From Mesorhizobium loti (GTDB lineage: Bacteria; Pseudomonadota; Alphaproteobacteria; Rhizobiales; Rhizobiaceae): 64,000 nucleotides of DNA. The stretch lies in the NCBI GenBank assembly GCA_002356515.1, contig AP017605.1:6061020-6125019 (forward strand), in the 5' to 3' direction. Below, one piece after another: positions 1-9,001 of the stretch. Within the stretch, counting starts at the first letter, position 1; each line of letters starts with the position of its first letter. The translations under genes and the position numbers were made by a program. The notes below the pieces were generated by a model. That model worked only from the letters and a program-made list of their open reading frames with translations. It did no database searches and was not told the DNA's origin.

Positions 1-674
1 TTGCCTACTGGTGGCCCAAGGCCTTCGGCTTCAAGCTCGATCCGTTCTGGGGCAAGGTGTCGTTCTGGTGCTGGGTGGTCGGCTTCTGGTTCGCCTTCAT
101 GCCGCTCTACATACTCGGCCTGATGGGCGTGACGCGCCGCATGCGCGTCTTCGACGACCCTTCGCTGCAGATATGGTTCGTCATCGCCGCCTTCGGCGCG
201 GTGCTGATCGCTGCCGGCATCGCCGCCTTCCTGATCCAGATCTTCGTCTCCATCCGCAAGCGCGAGGCCCTGACCGATCCGACCGGCGATCCCTGGGACG
301 GCCGCACGCTCGAATGGTCGACCTCTTCGCCGCCACCCGCCTACAACTTCGCCTTCACGCCGGTCGTGCGCGACAACGACGCCTGGTGGGACATGAAGAA
401 GGCCGGCTATACCAGACCGCTCGCCGGCTTCAAGCCGATCCATATGCCGAGCAACACCGGCACCGGCGTCATCCTGGCCGCCTTCAGCGTCGCGCTCGGC
501 TTCGGCCTGATCTGGTACATCTGGTGGCTGGCGGCGCTGAGCTTCGTCTGCCTGATCGCCACCGCGATCGGCCACACCTTCAATTATCACCGCGACTTCC
601 ACATTCCGGCGGCCGAGGTCACGCAGACGGAGGAGGCGAGGACGACTCTCCTCGCCGCCCAGGCTAGGGTTTGA
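1..674 (+). CDS. cyoB: Cytochrome o ubiquinol oxidase subunit I, C-terminal part (partial)
   Basis: This is the 3' end of the catalytic subunit of the bo3-type quinol oxidase, a heme-copper terminal oxidase of the inner membrane that reduces oxygen with ubiquinol electrons. The 5' end lies outside the window. The visible ~224 codons show the last membrane helices (the segments around WFVIAAFGAVLIAAGIAAFL and FGLIWYIWWLAALSFVCLIA) and the motif GVTRRMRVFDDPSLQ, typical of CyoB rather than aa3 subunit I. The hydrophilic loop with EWSTSSPPPAYNF is also family-typical. It is followed at once by cyoC and cyoD, which confirms the assignment. Confidence 0.95.
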   Translation, partial: AYWWPKAFGFKLDPFWGKVSFWCWVVGFWFAFMPLYILGLMGVTRRMRVFDDPSLQIWFVIAAFGAVLIAAGIAAFLIQIFVSIRKREALTDPTGDPWDGRTLEWSTSSPPPAYNFAFTPVVRDNDAWWDMKKAGYTRPLAGFKPIHMPSNTGTGVILAAFSVALGFGLIWYIWWLAALSFVCLIATAIGHTFNYHRDFHIPAAEVTQTEEARTTLLAAQARV

Positions 675-676
675 GC

Positions 677-1303
677 ATGGCTACGACAGCAATCACGGCC
701 GGCCCTGAACCGGTCTTTCACCTGGAAGAAGAGCATGCGCATGCCGAAGGCAGCAGCACCATGCTCGGCTTCTGGCTCTATCTGATGAGCGACTGCTTGA
801 TCTTCGCCATGCTGTTCGCGGCCTATGGCGTGCTCGGCGGCAATTACGCGGCGGGGCCTGCTCCGAAGGACCTGTTCGATCTCGACCTGGTCGCGGTCAA
901 CACCACCATGCTGCTCTTGTCGTCGATCACCTATGGCTTTGCCATGCTGACAATGGACAAGGGCCGCGTCGCTGCAACGCAAGCCTGGCTTGCCGTGACC
1001 GGCCTGTTCGGCCTGGCCTTCCTGTCGATCGAACTCTACGAATTCGCGCACATGATCCATGAAGGCGCGACACCACAGCGTAGCGCCTTCCTGTCGTCCT
1101 TCTTCACTTTGGTCGGCACGCACGGCCTGCATGTCACCTTCGGCACCGTCTGGCTGGTGACGCTGATGACGCAGGTCGCCAGGTTCGGCCTCACCGAGGC
1201 CAACCGCCGCCGGCTGATGTGCCTCTCGATGTTCTGGCATTTCCTCGACGTCGTCTGGATCGGCGTCTTCACCTTCGTCTATCTGATGGGGATGTTGCGA
1301 TGA
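677..1303 (+). CDS. cyoC: Cytochrome o ubiquinol oxidase subunit III
   Basis: Membrane subunit III of the bo3 quinol oxidase, about 208 residues, the usual family length. Five hydrophobic helices are visible, and the segment FWHFLDVVWIGVFTFVYLMG is the conserved C-terminal helix of the COX3 family. A TTG overlapping the cyoB stop is in frame at 671, but the ATG at 677, just past that stop, is the more natural start. The gene ends inside the start of cyoD (ATGA overlap), so translation is probably coupled. Subunit III has no redox centre; it is a structural subunit of the complex. Confidence 0.95.
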   Translation: MATTAITAGPEPVFHLEEEHAHAEGSSTMLGFWLYLMSDCLIFAMLFAAYGVLGGNYAAGPAPKDLFDLDLVAVNTTMLLLSSITYGFAMLTMDKGRVAATQAWLAVTGLFGLAFLSIELYEFAHMIHEGATPQRSAFLSSFFTLVGTHGLHVTFGTVWLVTLMTQVARFGLTEANRRRLMCLSMFWHFLDVVWIGVFTFVYLMGMLR

Positions 1304-1677
1304 GCGCTCATGATCACGCTGCCGATCACGGCCACGCCCATGGTGGAGCCGCGCATGGATCGTTCAGGGGTTATCTGATCGGCTTCGTCCTGTCGGTGAT
1401 CCTAACCGCCATCCCGTTCTGGCTGGTCATGAGCGGCGCCATCGACAACAAACAGGCCACGGCCATCGTCATCATGGCCTTCGCGGTGGTGCAGATCGTC
1501 GTCCACATGGTCTTCTTCCTGCATATGAACACCGCCTCGGAGGGCGGCTGGTCGATGCTGGCCCTGATCTTCACACTGATCCTGGTCGTCATCGTGCTGA
1601 CCGGCTCGCTCTGGGTGATGTACCACCTCAACGCCAACATGATGCCTGGGCTTCACGACATGCGCGAGATGCCATGA
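1300..1677 (+). CDS. cyoD: Cytochrome o ubiquinol oxidase subunit IV
   Basis: Small 125-residue subunit IV of the bo3 oxidase, thought to assist assembly of the copper and heme centre in subunit I. A His-rich cytoplasmic N-terminus (AHDHAADHGHAHGGAAHG) is followed by three transmembrane helices, with the family motif VVQIVVHMVFFLHMN between the second and third. The ATG at 1300 overlaps the cyoC stop by four bases. In-frame codons upstream lie inside cyoC and are not used. The stop overlaps the start of the SURF1 gene. Confidence 0.95.
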   Translation: MSAHDHAADHGHAHGGAAHGSFRGYLIGFVLSVILTAIPFWLVMSGAIDNKQATAIVIMAFAVVQIVVHMVFFLHMNTASEGGWSMLALIFTLILVVIVLTGSLWVMYHLNANMMPGLHDMREMP

Positions 1678-2492
1678 GCCCGGCGCCGGGCGGGCGGAGG
1701 GCCACTGTCGAGTCAGGGATCGGGCAGGCCGGCATTGATCTGTCCGCCGCGCCACGAAAGGACGCCGACAGATCGCCTGCGTCGCGGCTTTTCCTCGCAC
1801 TGCTCGGCCTCCTCGGCGTGCTGGTGTTTCTTGGGCTCGGCATCTGGCAGTTGGAAAGGCGGGTCTGGAAGCTCGACCTGATCGCCCGCGTCGACCAGCG
1901 CATTCATGCTCCGGTTGCCGATGCCCCCGGCCCGGGGGCCTGGGCCGGCATGACCGCGGCCAGTGGTGAATACAGCCATGTGCGACTGGCTGGGCACTTT
2001 CTGGGCGGCGCCAACACGCTGGTGCAGGCGGTGACGGAACTTGGCGGCGGCTATTGGGTGCTGACGCCGCTGCGGACCGACCGTGGCTTCGTCGTGCTGG
2101 TCAACCGTGGCTTCATCCCCCAGCAGCGCAAGGCCGAATTCGAACAAGAGAGCGGTAGCTTCACCGCGCCGGCCGTCATCGATGGGCTGTTGCGCAAGAG
2201 CGAGCCGGGCGGTGGTTTCCTGCGCAACAACGATGCCGCGGGCAATCGCTGGTATTCGCGCGACGTCACCGCCATCGCAACTACGCGCGGCCTGACGGAT
2301 GTCGCCCCCTATTTCGTCGATGCGGAGGCATCCGGCACGGACGGCTGGCCGCGCGGCGGCCTGACCGTCGTGACGTTCCGCAACAGCCACCTCGTCTATG
2401 CTTTGACCTGGTTCACGCTCGCTGCGATGCTTGTTGCAGCCCTGGCCGCGCCGATGATCGGCCGCCACCGGCGGCGAGGACCGGCAAGATGA
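1674..2492 (+). CDS. SURF1 family oxidase assembly protein
   Basis: SURF1-type inner-membrane factor that helps insert heme into subunit I of heme-copper oxidases. The 272-residue protein has the expected topology: one helix near residues 43-60 (LFLALLGLLGVLVFLGLGIW, followed by QLERRVWK), a large periplasmic domain with GGYWVLTPL and VLVNRGFIP, and a second helix near the C-terminus (VYALTWFTLAAMLVAALAA). The N-terminal ~35 residues are a longer than usual polar extension. It overlaps cyoD upstream and actS downstream (ATGA), so it belongs to the cyo operon and probably serves the quinol oxidase encoded there. Confidence 0.92.
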   Translation: MSPAPGGRRATVESGIGQAGIDLSAAPRKDADRSPASRLFLALLGLLGVLVFLGLGIWQLERRVWKLDLIARVDQRIHAPVADAPGPGAWAGMTAASGEYSHVRLAGHFLGGANTLVQAVTELGGGYWVLTPLRTDRGFVVLVNRGFIPQQRKAEFEQESGSFTAPAVIDGLLRKSEPGGGFLRNNDAAGNRWYSRDVTAIATTRGLTDVAPYFVDAEASGTDGWPRGGLTVVTFRNSHLVYALTWFTLAAMLVAALAAPMIGRHRRRGPAR

Positions 2493-3838
2493 GCGTCCCG
2501 ACGCAAACGCTTCGCAACGACAAATCCTTCGCGGTATCCCTTGCGGGCAATGGCGGCACGGTCTCGGATCCCGATGCGGCGAACAGGAAGAACCTGCTCC
2601 TGCTCATCCAGCTGCGTTGGCTGGCGGTGGCGGGTCAGGTGCTCACCATTCTGGTGACGGAATACTGGTTCGATATCCCGCTGCCGCTGCCGGAGATGGC
2701 TGGCGTGGTGCTTTTCCTGATCGGGCTGAACATCTTCAGCCTCTTGGCTTCGCGCGGCCAGCGCCCGATCAGCAACGCGCAGCTCTTCGTCGCGCTGATT
2801 TTCGACATGGCGGCGCTGACGACACAGCTTTATCTGAGCGGCGGTGCCTCCAACCCGTTCGTGTCGCTCTATCTCTTGCAGATCACGCTTGGCGCCGCGC
2901 TGCTGACACCCTGGTCGACCTGGAGCCTGGTGGCCGCCGCTTCGGCCTGCTTCGTCTTCCTCACCTTCCAGTTCCAGCCGATCGCAATCCCGCACCAAGG
3001 CGGCAGCGACCTGCTGGCCCTGCATATCAGGGGCATGTTCATCTGCTTCGTGCTGGCGGCGGGCCTGATCGTGATCTTCATGACGCGCATCAACCGCAAT
3101 CTGCGCGAACGTGATGCCTATCTCGCCGATCTGCGCCAGCACTCGGCCGAGGAGGATCACATCGTGCGCATGGGCCTGCTCGCCTCGGGTGCCGCGCATG
3201 AACTGGGCACGCCGCTGTCGACCATCTCCGTCATCCTCTCCGACTGGCGCCAGATGCGCAGCGTCACCCGCAATCGCGAGCTGGCCGGGGACGTGGCCGA
3301 AATGCAGGCGCAGATCGAGCGCTGCAAAAGCATCGTGTCGGGCATCCTGATGTCTTCGGGGCAGGCGCGGGGCGAAGGCACGATCCGCACCAGCATCCGC
3401 CATTTCATCGACGATCTTGTGATGGAATGGCGCGGCAGCCGCCAGCCGCTCAATCTGGAGTACAGCAACGATTTCGAACCCGACGAGCAGATCGTGTCCG
3501 ACACGGCGCTGAAACAGGTCATCTTCAACGTGTTCGACAACGCGCTGGAGGCCTCGCAGGCTTGGGTCGGCGTCACCGCCGAGCGGCAAGGCGAGAAACT
3601 GGTGATTGCCGTGCGCGACCGTGGGCCGGGTTTTGACGAGGCTATTCTGGCCGCGCTCGGCCAACCCTATATGTCGAGCAAGGGACGGCCTGGCGGTGGC
3701 CTCGGCCTTTTCCTGGTCGTCAATGTGGTTCGAAAGCTGGGAGGCGACTTTTCGGCGCGTAACATGGAGCAGGGGGCCTGTGTTACGCTCTCGCTGCCGC
3801 TCGCGGCGCTGACCGATGGAGATGATCATGAGGCCTGA
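2489..3838 (+). CDS. actS: Redox-sensing sensor histidine kinase ActS (RegB/PrrB family)
   Basis: Membrane histidine kinase of the ActS/RegB/PrrB family, which senses the redox state of the respiratory chain through the quinone pool. The 449-residue protein has an N-terminal hydrophobic domain of several helices containing GGASNPF (residues 118-124), matching the quinone-sensing GGxxNPF motif of RegB. The phosphorylated histidine is H237 in HELGTPLSTISV, the RegB-type H-box. A cysteine follows in QIERCKSIV, in the region where RegB carries its redox-active Cys. N-box (NVFDNALEAS from N347), DRGPGFDE and GGGLGLFLVVN complete the ATPase domain. It overlaps the SURF1 gene upstream and actR downstream. 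Confidence 0.93.
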   Translation: MSVPTQTLRNDKSFAVSLAGNGGTVSDPDAANRKNLLLLIQLRWLAVAGQVLTILVTEYWFDIPLPLPEMAGVVLFLIGLNIFSLLASRGQRPISNAQLFVALIFDMAALTTQLYLSGGASNPFVSLYLLQITLGAALLTPWSTWSLVAAASACFVFLTFQFQPIAIPHQGGSDLLALHIRGMFICFVLAAGLIVIFMTRINRNLRERDAYLADLRQHSAEEDHIVRMGLLASGAAHELGTPLSTISVILSDWRQMRSVTRNRELAGDVAEMQAQIERCKSIVSGILMSSGQARGEGTIRTSIRHFIDDLVMEWRGSRQPLNLEYSNDFEPDEQIVSDTALKQVIFNVFDNALEASQAWVGVTAERQGEKLVIAVRDRGPGFDEAILAALGQPYMSSKGRPGGGLGLFLVVNVVRKLGGDFSARNMEQGACVTLSLPLAALTDGDDHEA

Positions 3839-4364
3839 TCGATCCCTGTTTATCGTCGAGGACGACGCCACCTTCGCCAAGACGCTGAAACGCTCCTTCG
3901 AAAAGCGCGACTACGACGTCGTGGTCTGCCACGGCAGGGAAGAACTGCTCGGCGCCCTCGAAACAGCGGTTCCTTCCTACGCCGTCGTTGATCTCAAGCT
4001 TGGCGCCGGCGGCTCCGGGCTGGAGTGCGTGAAGCTGCTCAGCGCCCGCGACGCTTCGATGAGGATCGTCGTGCTGACCGGCTTTGCCAGCATCGCCACC
4101 GCGGTCGAGGCGATCAAGCTCGGCGCATGTCATTACCTGGCCAAGCCTGCCAACACCGACGACATCGAAGCCGCCTTCGGCCGCGCCGAAGGCGATGTCT
4201 CGGTTTCCGTCAGCAATCGTCCCACCTCGATTAAGAACCTCGAATGGGAGCGTATTCACGAGACGCTTGTCGAGACCGGCTTCAACATCTCCGAAACCGC
4301 GCGCCGGCTTGGCCTGCATCGGCGCACTTTGGCCCGCAAGCTCGAAAAACGCGTGGTGAGATAG
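3816..4364 (+). CDS. actR: Response regulator ActR (RegA/PrrA family)
   Basis: Cognate DNA-binding regulator for ActS; RegA/ActR proteins control oxidases, carbon and nitrogen fixation and acid tolerance genes. The receiver domain shows the acidic pair in IVEDDATF and the phospho-acceptor aspartate in VVDLKLG (D59 counted from 3816). The C-terminal Fis-type helix-turn-helix ends in NISETARRLGLHRRTLARKL, very characteristic of the family. At 182 residues it is the right length. ATGs at 3816, 3822 and 3828 are all in frame; each overlaps the 3' end of actS, so the two are translationally coupled. Confidence 0.93.
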   Translation: MEMIMRPDRSLFIVEDDATFAKTLKRSFEKRDYDVVVCHGREELLGALETAVPSYAVVDLKLGAGGSGLECVKLLSARDASMRIVVLTGFASIATAVEAIKLGACHYLAKPANTDDIEAAFGRAEGDVSVSVSNRPTSIKNLEWERIHETLVETGFNISETARRLGLHRRTLARKLEKRVVR

Positions 4365-4497
4365 CGGGAAGCGCTACGTTCGCGACCCAGCCGAAACCGG
4401 TTGGTCCACCGGCTAATTCGAGCGGACGCATTCAAAGCTTTCCTGCGTAGCCTGGGATGCCTATCTGTGTGAACAGACACTGGAACAGGCTACAGAC

Positions 4498-5760
4498 TTG
4501 GCGCAACGATCGGGCAGTGCGGATCTTCCACTTCATGGCGGACGCGTGCCGAAATGGCTGGGCGACCGCATGACGCGCCTTGGCGCCGTCATGTGCGAGG
4601 CGATCATCCATCATTATGGCCGCAACGAGCTGCTGCGGCGGCTGGCGCATCCGTTCTGGTTCCAATCCTTCGGCGCCGTCATGGGCATGGACTGGCACTC
4701 ATCCGGCATCACGACCAGCGTCGTCGGCGCCTTGAAACGCGGCCTTACGCCGCTGTCGGGCGAACTCGGCATTCACGTCTGCGGCGGCCGTGGCGCGCAT
4801 TCGCGCAAGACCCCGCATGAGCTTGCGGCAATCGGCGAGCGCATCGGCTTCGATGGAGAGCACCTGGCAACCGTCAGCCGGCTTGTCGCCAAAGTCGACA
4901 GTGCCGCCGTTCAGGATGGCTTCGACCTCTATCTGCATGGCTTCATCGTCACTGACGACGGCGATTGGGTGGTGGTGCAGCAAGGCATGAACGGCGACAG
5001 CAAGGTGGCGCGCCGCTACCATTGGCTGTCCGAAGGTCTGAAAAGTTTCGTCGATCAGCCGCACGCCGCCATCGAGGGCGCCAACCAGGGCGAGATCGTC
5101 AACCTGACCGACCGCCGCGCCGAGGCCTCGCGCCAGGGACAGCTGGACCTGCTCCAGGACCTTGGGCCGGATCGCATCCTGCGGGAATTCGCTGCCCTGG
5201 AGCCAGGCACCGCATCGGCTCCGGAGCAGCCGCTGCTGCCGCATCTGGTCATGCCGGCCCACCATGATGTCCGCGAAAGCGATGTCGTCATGCGCCGCCT
5301 GCATGGCAACATGGCGGCGGCCGCAGAGCGTGGCCCGGCGGATTTCTCCGAGCTTCTCCTGGTTCCCGGCGTCGGCGCGCGTACCGTGCGCGCGTTGGCC
5401 CTCGTTGCCGAAGTGGTGCACGGTGCGCCGTGCCGTTTTTCCGATCCGGGCCGGTTCTCGCTGGCGCATGGCGGCAAGGACCGGCACCCGTTCCCCGTTC
5501 CGCTCAAGGTCTACGACGAGACGATCGGCGTGCTGAAGTCCGCCGTGCAGAAAGCCAGGCTTGGCCGTGAAGAGGAAATCGGCGCGCTTCGGCGGCTCGA
5601 CGATCAGTCGCGCGAGGTCGAGCGATACGTCACCGGCCCCAGCCTGAAGGAAATTGTCGCCGGCGAATTCGACCAGTCGCATCTGCTTGGCGGCCGCAGT
5701 GTCTTTGGTTGGGAACCGGCGCCGGACAAAGCGCCCGCGGAGCTCAACAAGAAGGCATGA
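4498..5760 (+). CDS. DUF763 domain-containing protein
   Basis: A 420-residue protein matching the DUF763 family along its length: PLHGGRVPKWL at the N-terminus, FGAVMGMDWHSSGITTSV, GGRGAHSRKTP and VVVQQGMNGDSKVARRYHW are family hallmarks. Its function is not established; members occur in bacteria and archaea. The segment around SELLLVPGVGARTVRALAL resembles a helix-hairpin-helix, which would fit nucleic-acid binding (inference). No in-frame ATG lies in a suitable place, and the TTG at 4498 leaves exactly the short SGSADLPLHGG leader seen in relatives, so TTG is the chosen start. It stands alone. Confidence 0.85.
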   Translation: MAQRSGSADLPLHGGRVPKWLGDRMTRLGAVMCEAIIHHYGRNELLRRLAHPFWFQSFGAVMGMDWHSSGITTSVVGALKRGLTPLSGELGIHVCGGRGAHSRKTPHELAAIGERIGFDGEHLATVSRLVAKVDSAAVQDGFDLYLHGFIVTDDGDWVVVQQGMNGDSKVARRYHWLSEGLKSFVDQPHAAIEGANQGEIVNLTDRRAEASRQGQLDLLQDLGPDRILREFAALEPGTASAPEQPLLPHLVMPAHHDVRESDVVMRRLHGNMAAAAERGPADFSELLLVPGVGARTVRALALVAEVVHGAPCRFSDPGRFSLAHGGKDRHPFPVPLKVYDETIGVLKSAVQKARLGREEEIGALRRLDDQSREVERYVTGPSLKEIVAGEFDQSHLLGGRSVFGWEPAPDKAPAELNKKA

Positions 5761-5781
5761 CAAGGCAAACAACCCTCAGTG

Positions 5782-5982
5782 TCATGCCACGCGACGGTAG
5801 CTGTAGCGATCGCGGATGAATTCATTGAAGAAGCGGCCTTTCGAGGCGGCCTTCTTGAAAGCCGCATAAGTTGCCGGGGCAACGTCCGCATAGTCATAGC
5901 GATTGCCGCTCGGCACGAACCAGACGGAGAGCGTCCTGGTCGTGGGATCGTATTGTGTGTTTCGGATCGCGGTCGACGGCAT
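5782..5982 (-). CDS. KTSC domain-containing small protein
   Basis: A 66-residue protein that is essentially one KTSC domain. It has the paired small residues (MPSTAIRNTQYDPTTRTL), the YDYADVAPATYAAFKKA middle and GRFFNEFIRDRY at the end. KTSC domains are found alone or fused to RNA-related domains (lysyl-tRNA synthetase is one source of the name), but the role of the solo protein is unknown. It is convergent with DUF763 and has its own promoter region to the right. Confidence 0.85.
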   Translation of the reverse strand: MPSTAIRNTQYDPTTRTLSVWFVPSGNRYDYADVAPATYAAFKKAASKGRFFNEFIRDRYSYRRVA

Positions 5983-6118
5983 AGTGGCACCTGGCTGCTC
6001 AGCCAGATAAATTCGCTAACCATGGTCCGGTTCCCTGCCATTGCCACCGCACGGTCTATGACGCATGGAAGTGCGGTTCCGTATTGCCTTGCGGTCCGGC
6101 CCTCACCATCTAGGCGGG

Positions 6119-6733
6119 ATGTCGTCACTCAAATCGAAAGCCACGGGCCACACTCCCGCATTCCAGCACGATCTCTTTGGTGATGTCGCAGAGCTGCCCG
6201 AAGGTTTCGCCTACCAGGCCGGATTGATCACGCCGCAGGAAGAGACGGAGCTTGCGCGGCATCTTGAGAGACTGCCGTTCCAGGCGTTCGATTTCCACGG
6301 GCATCTGGCAAACCGGCGCGTCGTCGGGTTTGGCCTGCGCTACGATTATGACCGACGTGAAGTCGTCGAGGCGGCGCCGATCCCTGATTTCCTGCTGCCT
6401 GTGCGCGAGCAGGTCGCGGCCTTTGCGCGCCGGCCGATAGAGGCTTTCGCGCAGGTGCTGATCAATGAATACCGGCCGGGCGCCGGTATCGGCTGGCATC
6501 GCGACAAGCCGCATTTCGAAGACGTCGCCGGCGTTTCGCTGCTGGCGCCCTGCAGCTTTCGGCTGCGGCGACAGAACGGTGACAGATGGGAGCGCCGGAC
6601 CATCGCCGTCGAGCCAGGATCAGCCTATCTCATGACTGGTCCTTCGCGCAGCGAATGGGAGCACAGCATCCCGCCGCTTGCCGAGCACCGCTATTCGATT
6701 ACCTTGCGGACATTGCGGTCTCAAAAGCCCTGA
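6119..6733 (+). CDS. alkB: AlkB-type 2-oxoglutarate/Fe(II)-dependent DNA repair dioxygenase
   Basis: AlkB-family dioxygenase, which removes alkyl groups from damaged nucleobases by oxidation. The iron ligands are visible as H127 and D129 in GWHRDK and H182 in WEHSIPP; R191 in RYSITLRTLR is the conserved 2-oxoglutarate-binding arginine followed by the second family arginine. INEYRPGAGIGWH is a clear family signature. Length 204 residues is right for a short bacterial AlkB homologue. An upstream in-frame ATG at 6065 would add an unlikely extension, so 6119 is preferred. It may act on RNA or another substrate. Confidence 0.9.
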   Translation: MSSLKSKATGHTPAFQHDLFGDVAELPEGFAYQAGLITPQEETELARHLERLPFQAFDFHGHLANRRVVGFGLRYDYDRREVVEAAPIPDFLLPVREQVAAFARRPIEAFAQVLINEYRPGAGIGWHRDKPHFEDVAGVSLLAPCSFRLRRQNGDRWERRTIAVEPGSAYLMTGPSRSEWEHSIPPLAEHRYSITLRTLRSQKP

Positions 6734-6768
6734 GCGTCCTGCTGGCGATGAAGGCCACGCCGATCTGG

Positions 6769-7554
6769 TTATTTCACGCCGATACCGGCGGTCAGACCGC
6801 CATCGATCTTGTAGTCGGCGCCGGTGCAGAAGCCGGCCTTGGACGAGCACAGGAATGCGATGAGTTCCGCCACCTCCTCCGGCTCGCCGATGCGGCCAAG
6901 CGGATGGGCCGCGCCGAAGCGCCTGTAGGCCTCTTCGACATCGGCATCGCTGCCACTGTCGCCGCGCGCGGCCTTCTCGAGGATCGGCGTGCGGATCGAG
7001 CCCGGGCTGACCGAATTCACTCGGATGCCTGATGCCGCATAGTCGAGCGCAAGTGAGCGCGTCAGCGTATGGATCGCGCCTTTGGTCGTGGCGTAGGCGG
7101 CGACATTCTGCTGGCAGGCGAAGCCTTGCACCGAAGCGACATTGACGATGGCGCCGCCGCCGCGCTTGATCATTTCCGGAATGCCGAAATGGGCGGTCAG
7201 GTAGATCGAGCCGACATTGACCGTCATCGCCCGATTCCAGGTTTCCCAATCGGTCGTCGTCGCGGTTCCGTAGGGATGGACCGCCGCGGAATTGACGATG
7301 ACGTCGATGCCGCCGAATCTCGCGACGCCGGCTGCGACCGCGTCACGCACCTGATCGGAAACGGACACGTCGACCGTTTGCACCAGCGCACTCGCTCCGG
7401 CCTTGGCAAGGCTTTCCTGCATGGCGGCATTGGCGGCCCGGTCGATGCCGCAGGCGATGATCGCCGCACCTCCCTGCGCCAGCCGTCTGGCGGTGGCGAG
7501 CGCGATGCCGGTCGTTCCCGTCACCAATGCCACCTTGCCGTCGAAATCCTTCAT
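6769..7554 (-). CDS. SDR family oxidoreductase
   Basis: Classical short-chain dehydrogenase/reductase of about 261 residues. It has VNSAA, the catalytic serine region NVASVQG, YATTK (Tyr and Lys of the active site) and the C-terminal [12 protein letters not shown]. The dinucleotide-binding loop is unusual: it reads [12 protein letters not shown] where TGxxxGIG is expected, one residue short and with the last glycine replaced by alanine. AAGGAG nine bases before the ATG at 7554 fixes the start; longer in-frame starts run towards the palindrome at 7598-7619. It is divergent from uxuA and probably belongs with it, perhaps oxidising a sugar acid (inference). Confidence 0.85.
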   Translation of the reverse strand: MKDFDGKVALVTGTTGIALATARRLAQGGAAIIACGIDRAANAAMQESLAKAGASALVQTVDVSVSDQVRDAVAAGVARFGGIDVIVNSAAVHPYGTATTTDWETWNRAMTVNVGSIYLTAHFGIPEMIKRGGGAIVNVASVQGFACQQNVAAYATTKGAIHTLTRSLALDYAASGIRVNSVSPGSIRTPILEKAARGDSGSDADVEEAYRRFGAAHPLGRIGEPEEVAELIAFLCSSKAGFCTGADYKIDGGLTAGIGVK

Positions 7555-7597
7555 CGCGGGAGCTCCTTCATGCGCCATCAAAAAACGTGGTTCTGAG

Positions 7598-7619
7598 TTT
7601 GACACTCATCGGTGTCAAA
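7598..7619. promoter_or_regulatory. Perfect inverted repeat, probable operator between the SDR gene and uxuA
   Basis: TTTGACAC, six bases, GTGTCAAA: an eight-base perfect inverted repeat in the short gap between two divergent genes, 38 bases before the uxuA start. Position and symmetry fit a transcription-factor site serving both genes. No regulator gene is adjacent, so the binding protein is unknown. Confidence 0.6.
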
Positions 7620-7657
7620 CAATAGGTTGCCGGTCTCTCGCAAAAAGGAAAGCGGTA

Positions 7658-8842
7658 ATGGAACAGTGCTGGCGCTGGTATGGTCCCGATGATCCGGTGA
7701 CACTCGATCATGTCAGGCAGGCTGGCGCCACCGGCGTGGTTTCAGCGCTTCACCACATCTACGATGGCAGGGCCTGGCCCGAAGCCGATGTGCTCGAGCG
7801 CAAGCGGATCATCGAGGCCGCCGGCCTGACATGGTCGGTGGTCGAGAGCATCCCGGTCCACAATTCCTTCAAGATCGGCGCGCCGGAACGCGAGCGCTAT
7901 GCCGGCTACTATCGCGACAGCATCCGCACGCTCGCCAAGGCCGGCATCAAGACGATCTGCTATAATTTCATGCCGGTGGTGGACTGGACCCGCACCGACC
8001 TCATGTATCGCCTGCCGACAACCGGCTATGCCTTGCGTTTCGACGCCATCGACTTTGCCGCCTATGATCTTTTCGTGCTGCAGCGCAAGGATGGCGCGGC
8101 CAGCTATACGCCGGCACGGATCGCCGAAGCCGAGAAGCGGCTGAAGGCGTTGACGTCAGAGCAGGTCGACCAGATCGAGCGCAACCTCATCGCCGGCCTG
8201 CCGGCGACCGAGCGCAAGTATGACCGCGACAGTTTTCGCGAGGCTTTGGCCGAGTATGACGGGATCGGGCCGAAGGAGTTGCGCGACAACCTCGCCTGGT
8301 TCCTGCGCGAGATCATTCCGGTGGCGCAAGAGGAAGGGGTGCGCATGTGCATCCATCCCGACGACCCGCCCTTTTCGCTCTATGGCCTGCCGCGCGTCGT
8401 TTCGACCGCGCAGGACGCGCGTTTCATCCTCGACGCCGTCGACAGCCCGGCCAATGGGCTGACCTTCTGCACCGGCTCCTACGGCACGCGCGCCGACAAC
8501 GACATTGTCGCCATGGTCAAGGAATTCGCCGACCGCATCCATTTCGTCCATTTGCGCAACATCACGATCGAGGAGGATGGCTCGTTCTACGAAGCCGAGC
8601 ATCTCGAAGGCGGCACGGACATGGCGCATGTGATCCTGGCTCTGATGCAGGAGGAGGCGCGCCGCCGCAAGGAGGGCCGTGCCGACTGGCGCATCCCGAT
8701 GCGGCCGGACCACGGCCACCTGCTCGCCGACGACATCGGCAAGAAGAAGATCAATCCCGGCTACTCGCTGATCGGCCGGCTGAAAGGCCTCGCTGAACTG
8801 CGTGGCATCATGCGCGCCGTGGAGAAGTTCGGGTTGGCCTGA
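7658..8842 (+). CDS. uxuA: Mannonate dehydratase
   Basis: Converts D-mannonate to 2-keto-3-deoxygluconate in hexuronate catabolism. The 394-residue length matches UxuA. Family features include [13 protein letters not shown] at the N-terminus, [62 protein letters not shown] and [12 protein letters not shown], which carry the metal-binding His, Cys and Asp residues of the TIM-barrel active site. AAAGGAA just upstream supports the ATG at 7658. The divergent SDR may supply a further step, as in other glucuronate loci (inference). Confidence 0.95.
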   Translation: MEQCWRWYGPDDPVTLDHVRQAGATGVVSALHHIYDGRAWPEADVLERKRIIEAAGLTWSVVESIPVHNSFKIGAPERERYAGYYRDSIRTLAKAGIKTICYNFMPVVDWTRTDLMYRLPTTGYALRFDAIDFAAYDLFVLQRKDGAASYTPARIAEAEKRLKALTSEQVDQIERNLIAGLPATERKYDRDSFREALAEYDGIGPKELRDNLAWFLREIIPVAQEEGVRMCIHPDDPPFSLYGLPRVVSTAQDARFILDAVDSPANGLTFCTGSYGTRADNDIVAMVKEFADRIHFVHLRNITIEEDGSFYEAEHLEGGTDMAHVILALMQEEARRRKEGRADWRIPMRPDHGHLLADDIGKKKINPGYSLIGRLKGLAELRGIMRAVEKFGLA

Positions 8843-8858
8843 TTGAAGCTCTTGCCTA

Positions 8859-9001
8859 AGGTGTGTTGAGATTCAGGTCAGGCCGAGCCGAAAATGGTGG
8901 TTTTCGAGAACCGGAGCGGAGCGGACATTCGGGTCCGTGAGCACCGGAAGCGCGGAAAGCCGCCGTTTGCAGGCCGGCATCACCTGAATATCAACATACC
9001 T
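8859..9001. repeat. Rhizobial-type palindromic intergenic repeat, ~143 bp
   Basis: The two ends pair as a near-perfect inverted repeat (AGGTGTGTTGAGATTCAGGT at the left against ACCTGAATATCAACATACCT at the right, 18 of 20 matching). The interior has GAAAATGGTGGTTTTCG and further G/C-rich stems. I recognise this as a type dispersed between genes in rhizobial genomes. It sits between uxuA and the sigma factor gene and reaches the stop codon of the latter. Confidence 0.75.

Noticed and set aside
2396..3880. A 494-codon open frame on the minus strand opposite actS
   Set aside because: actS has full kinase motifs; the antisense frame is a third-position GC artefact.
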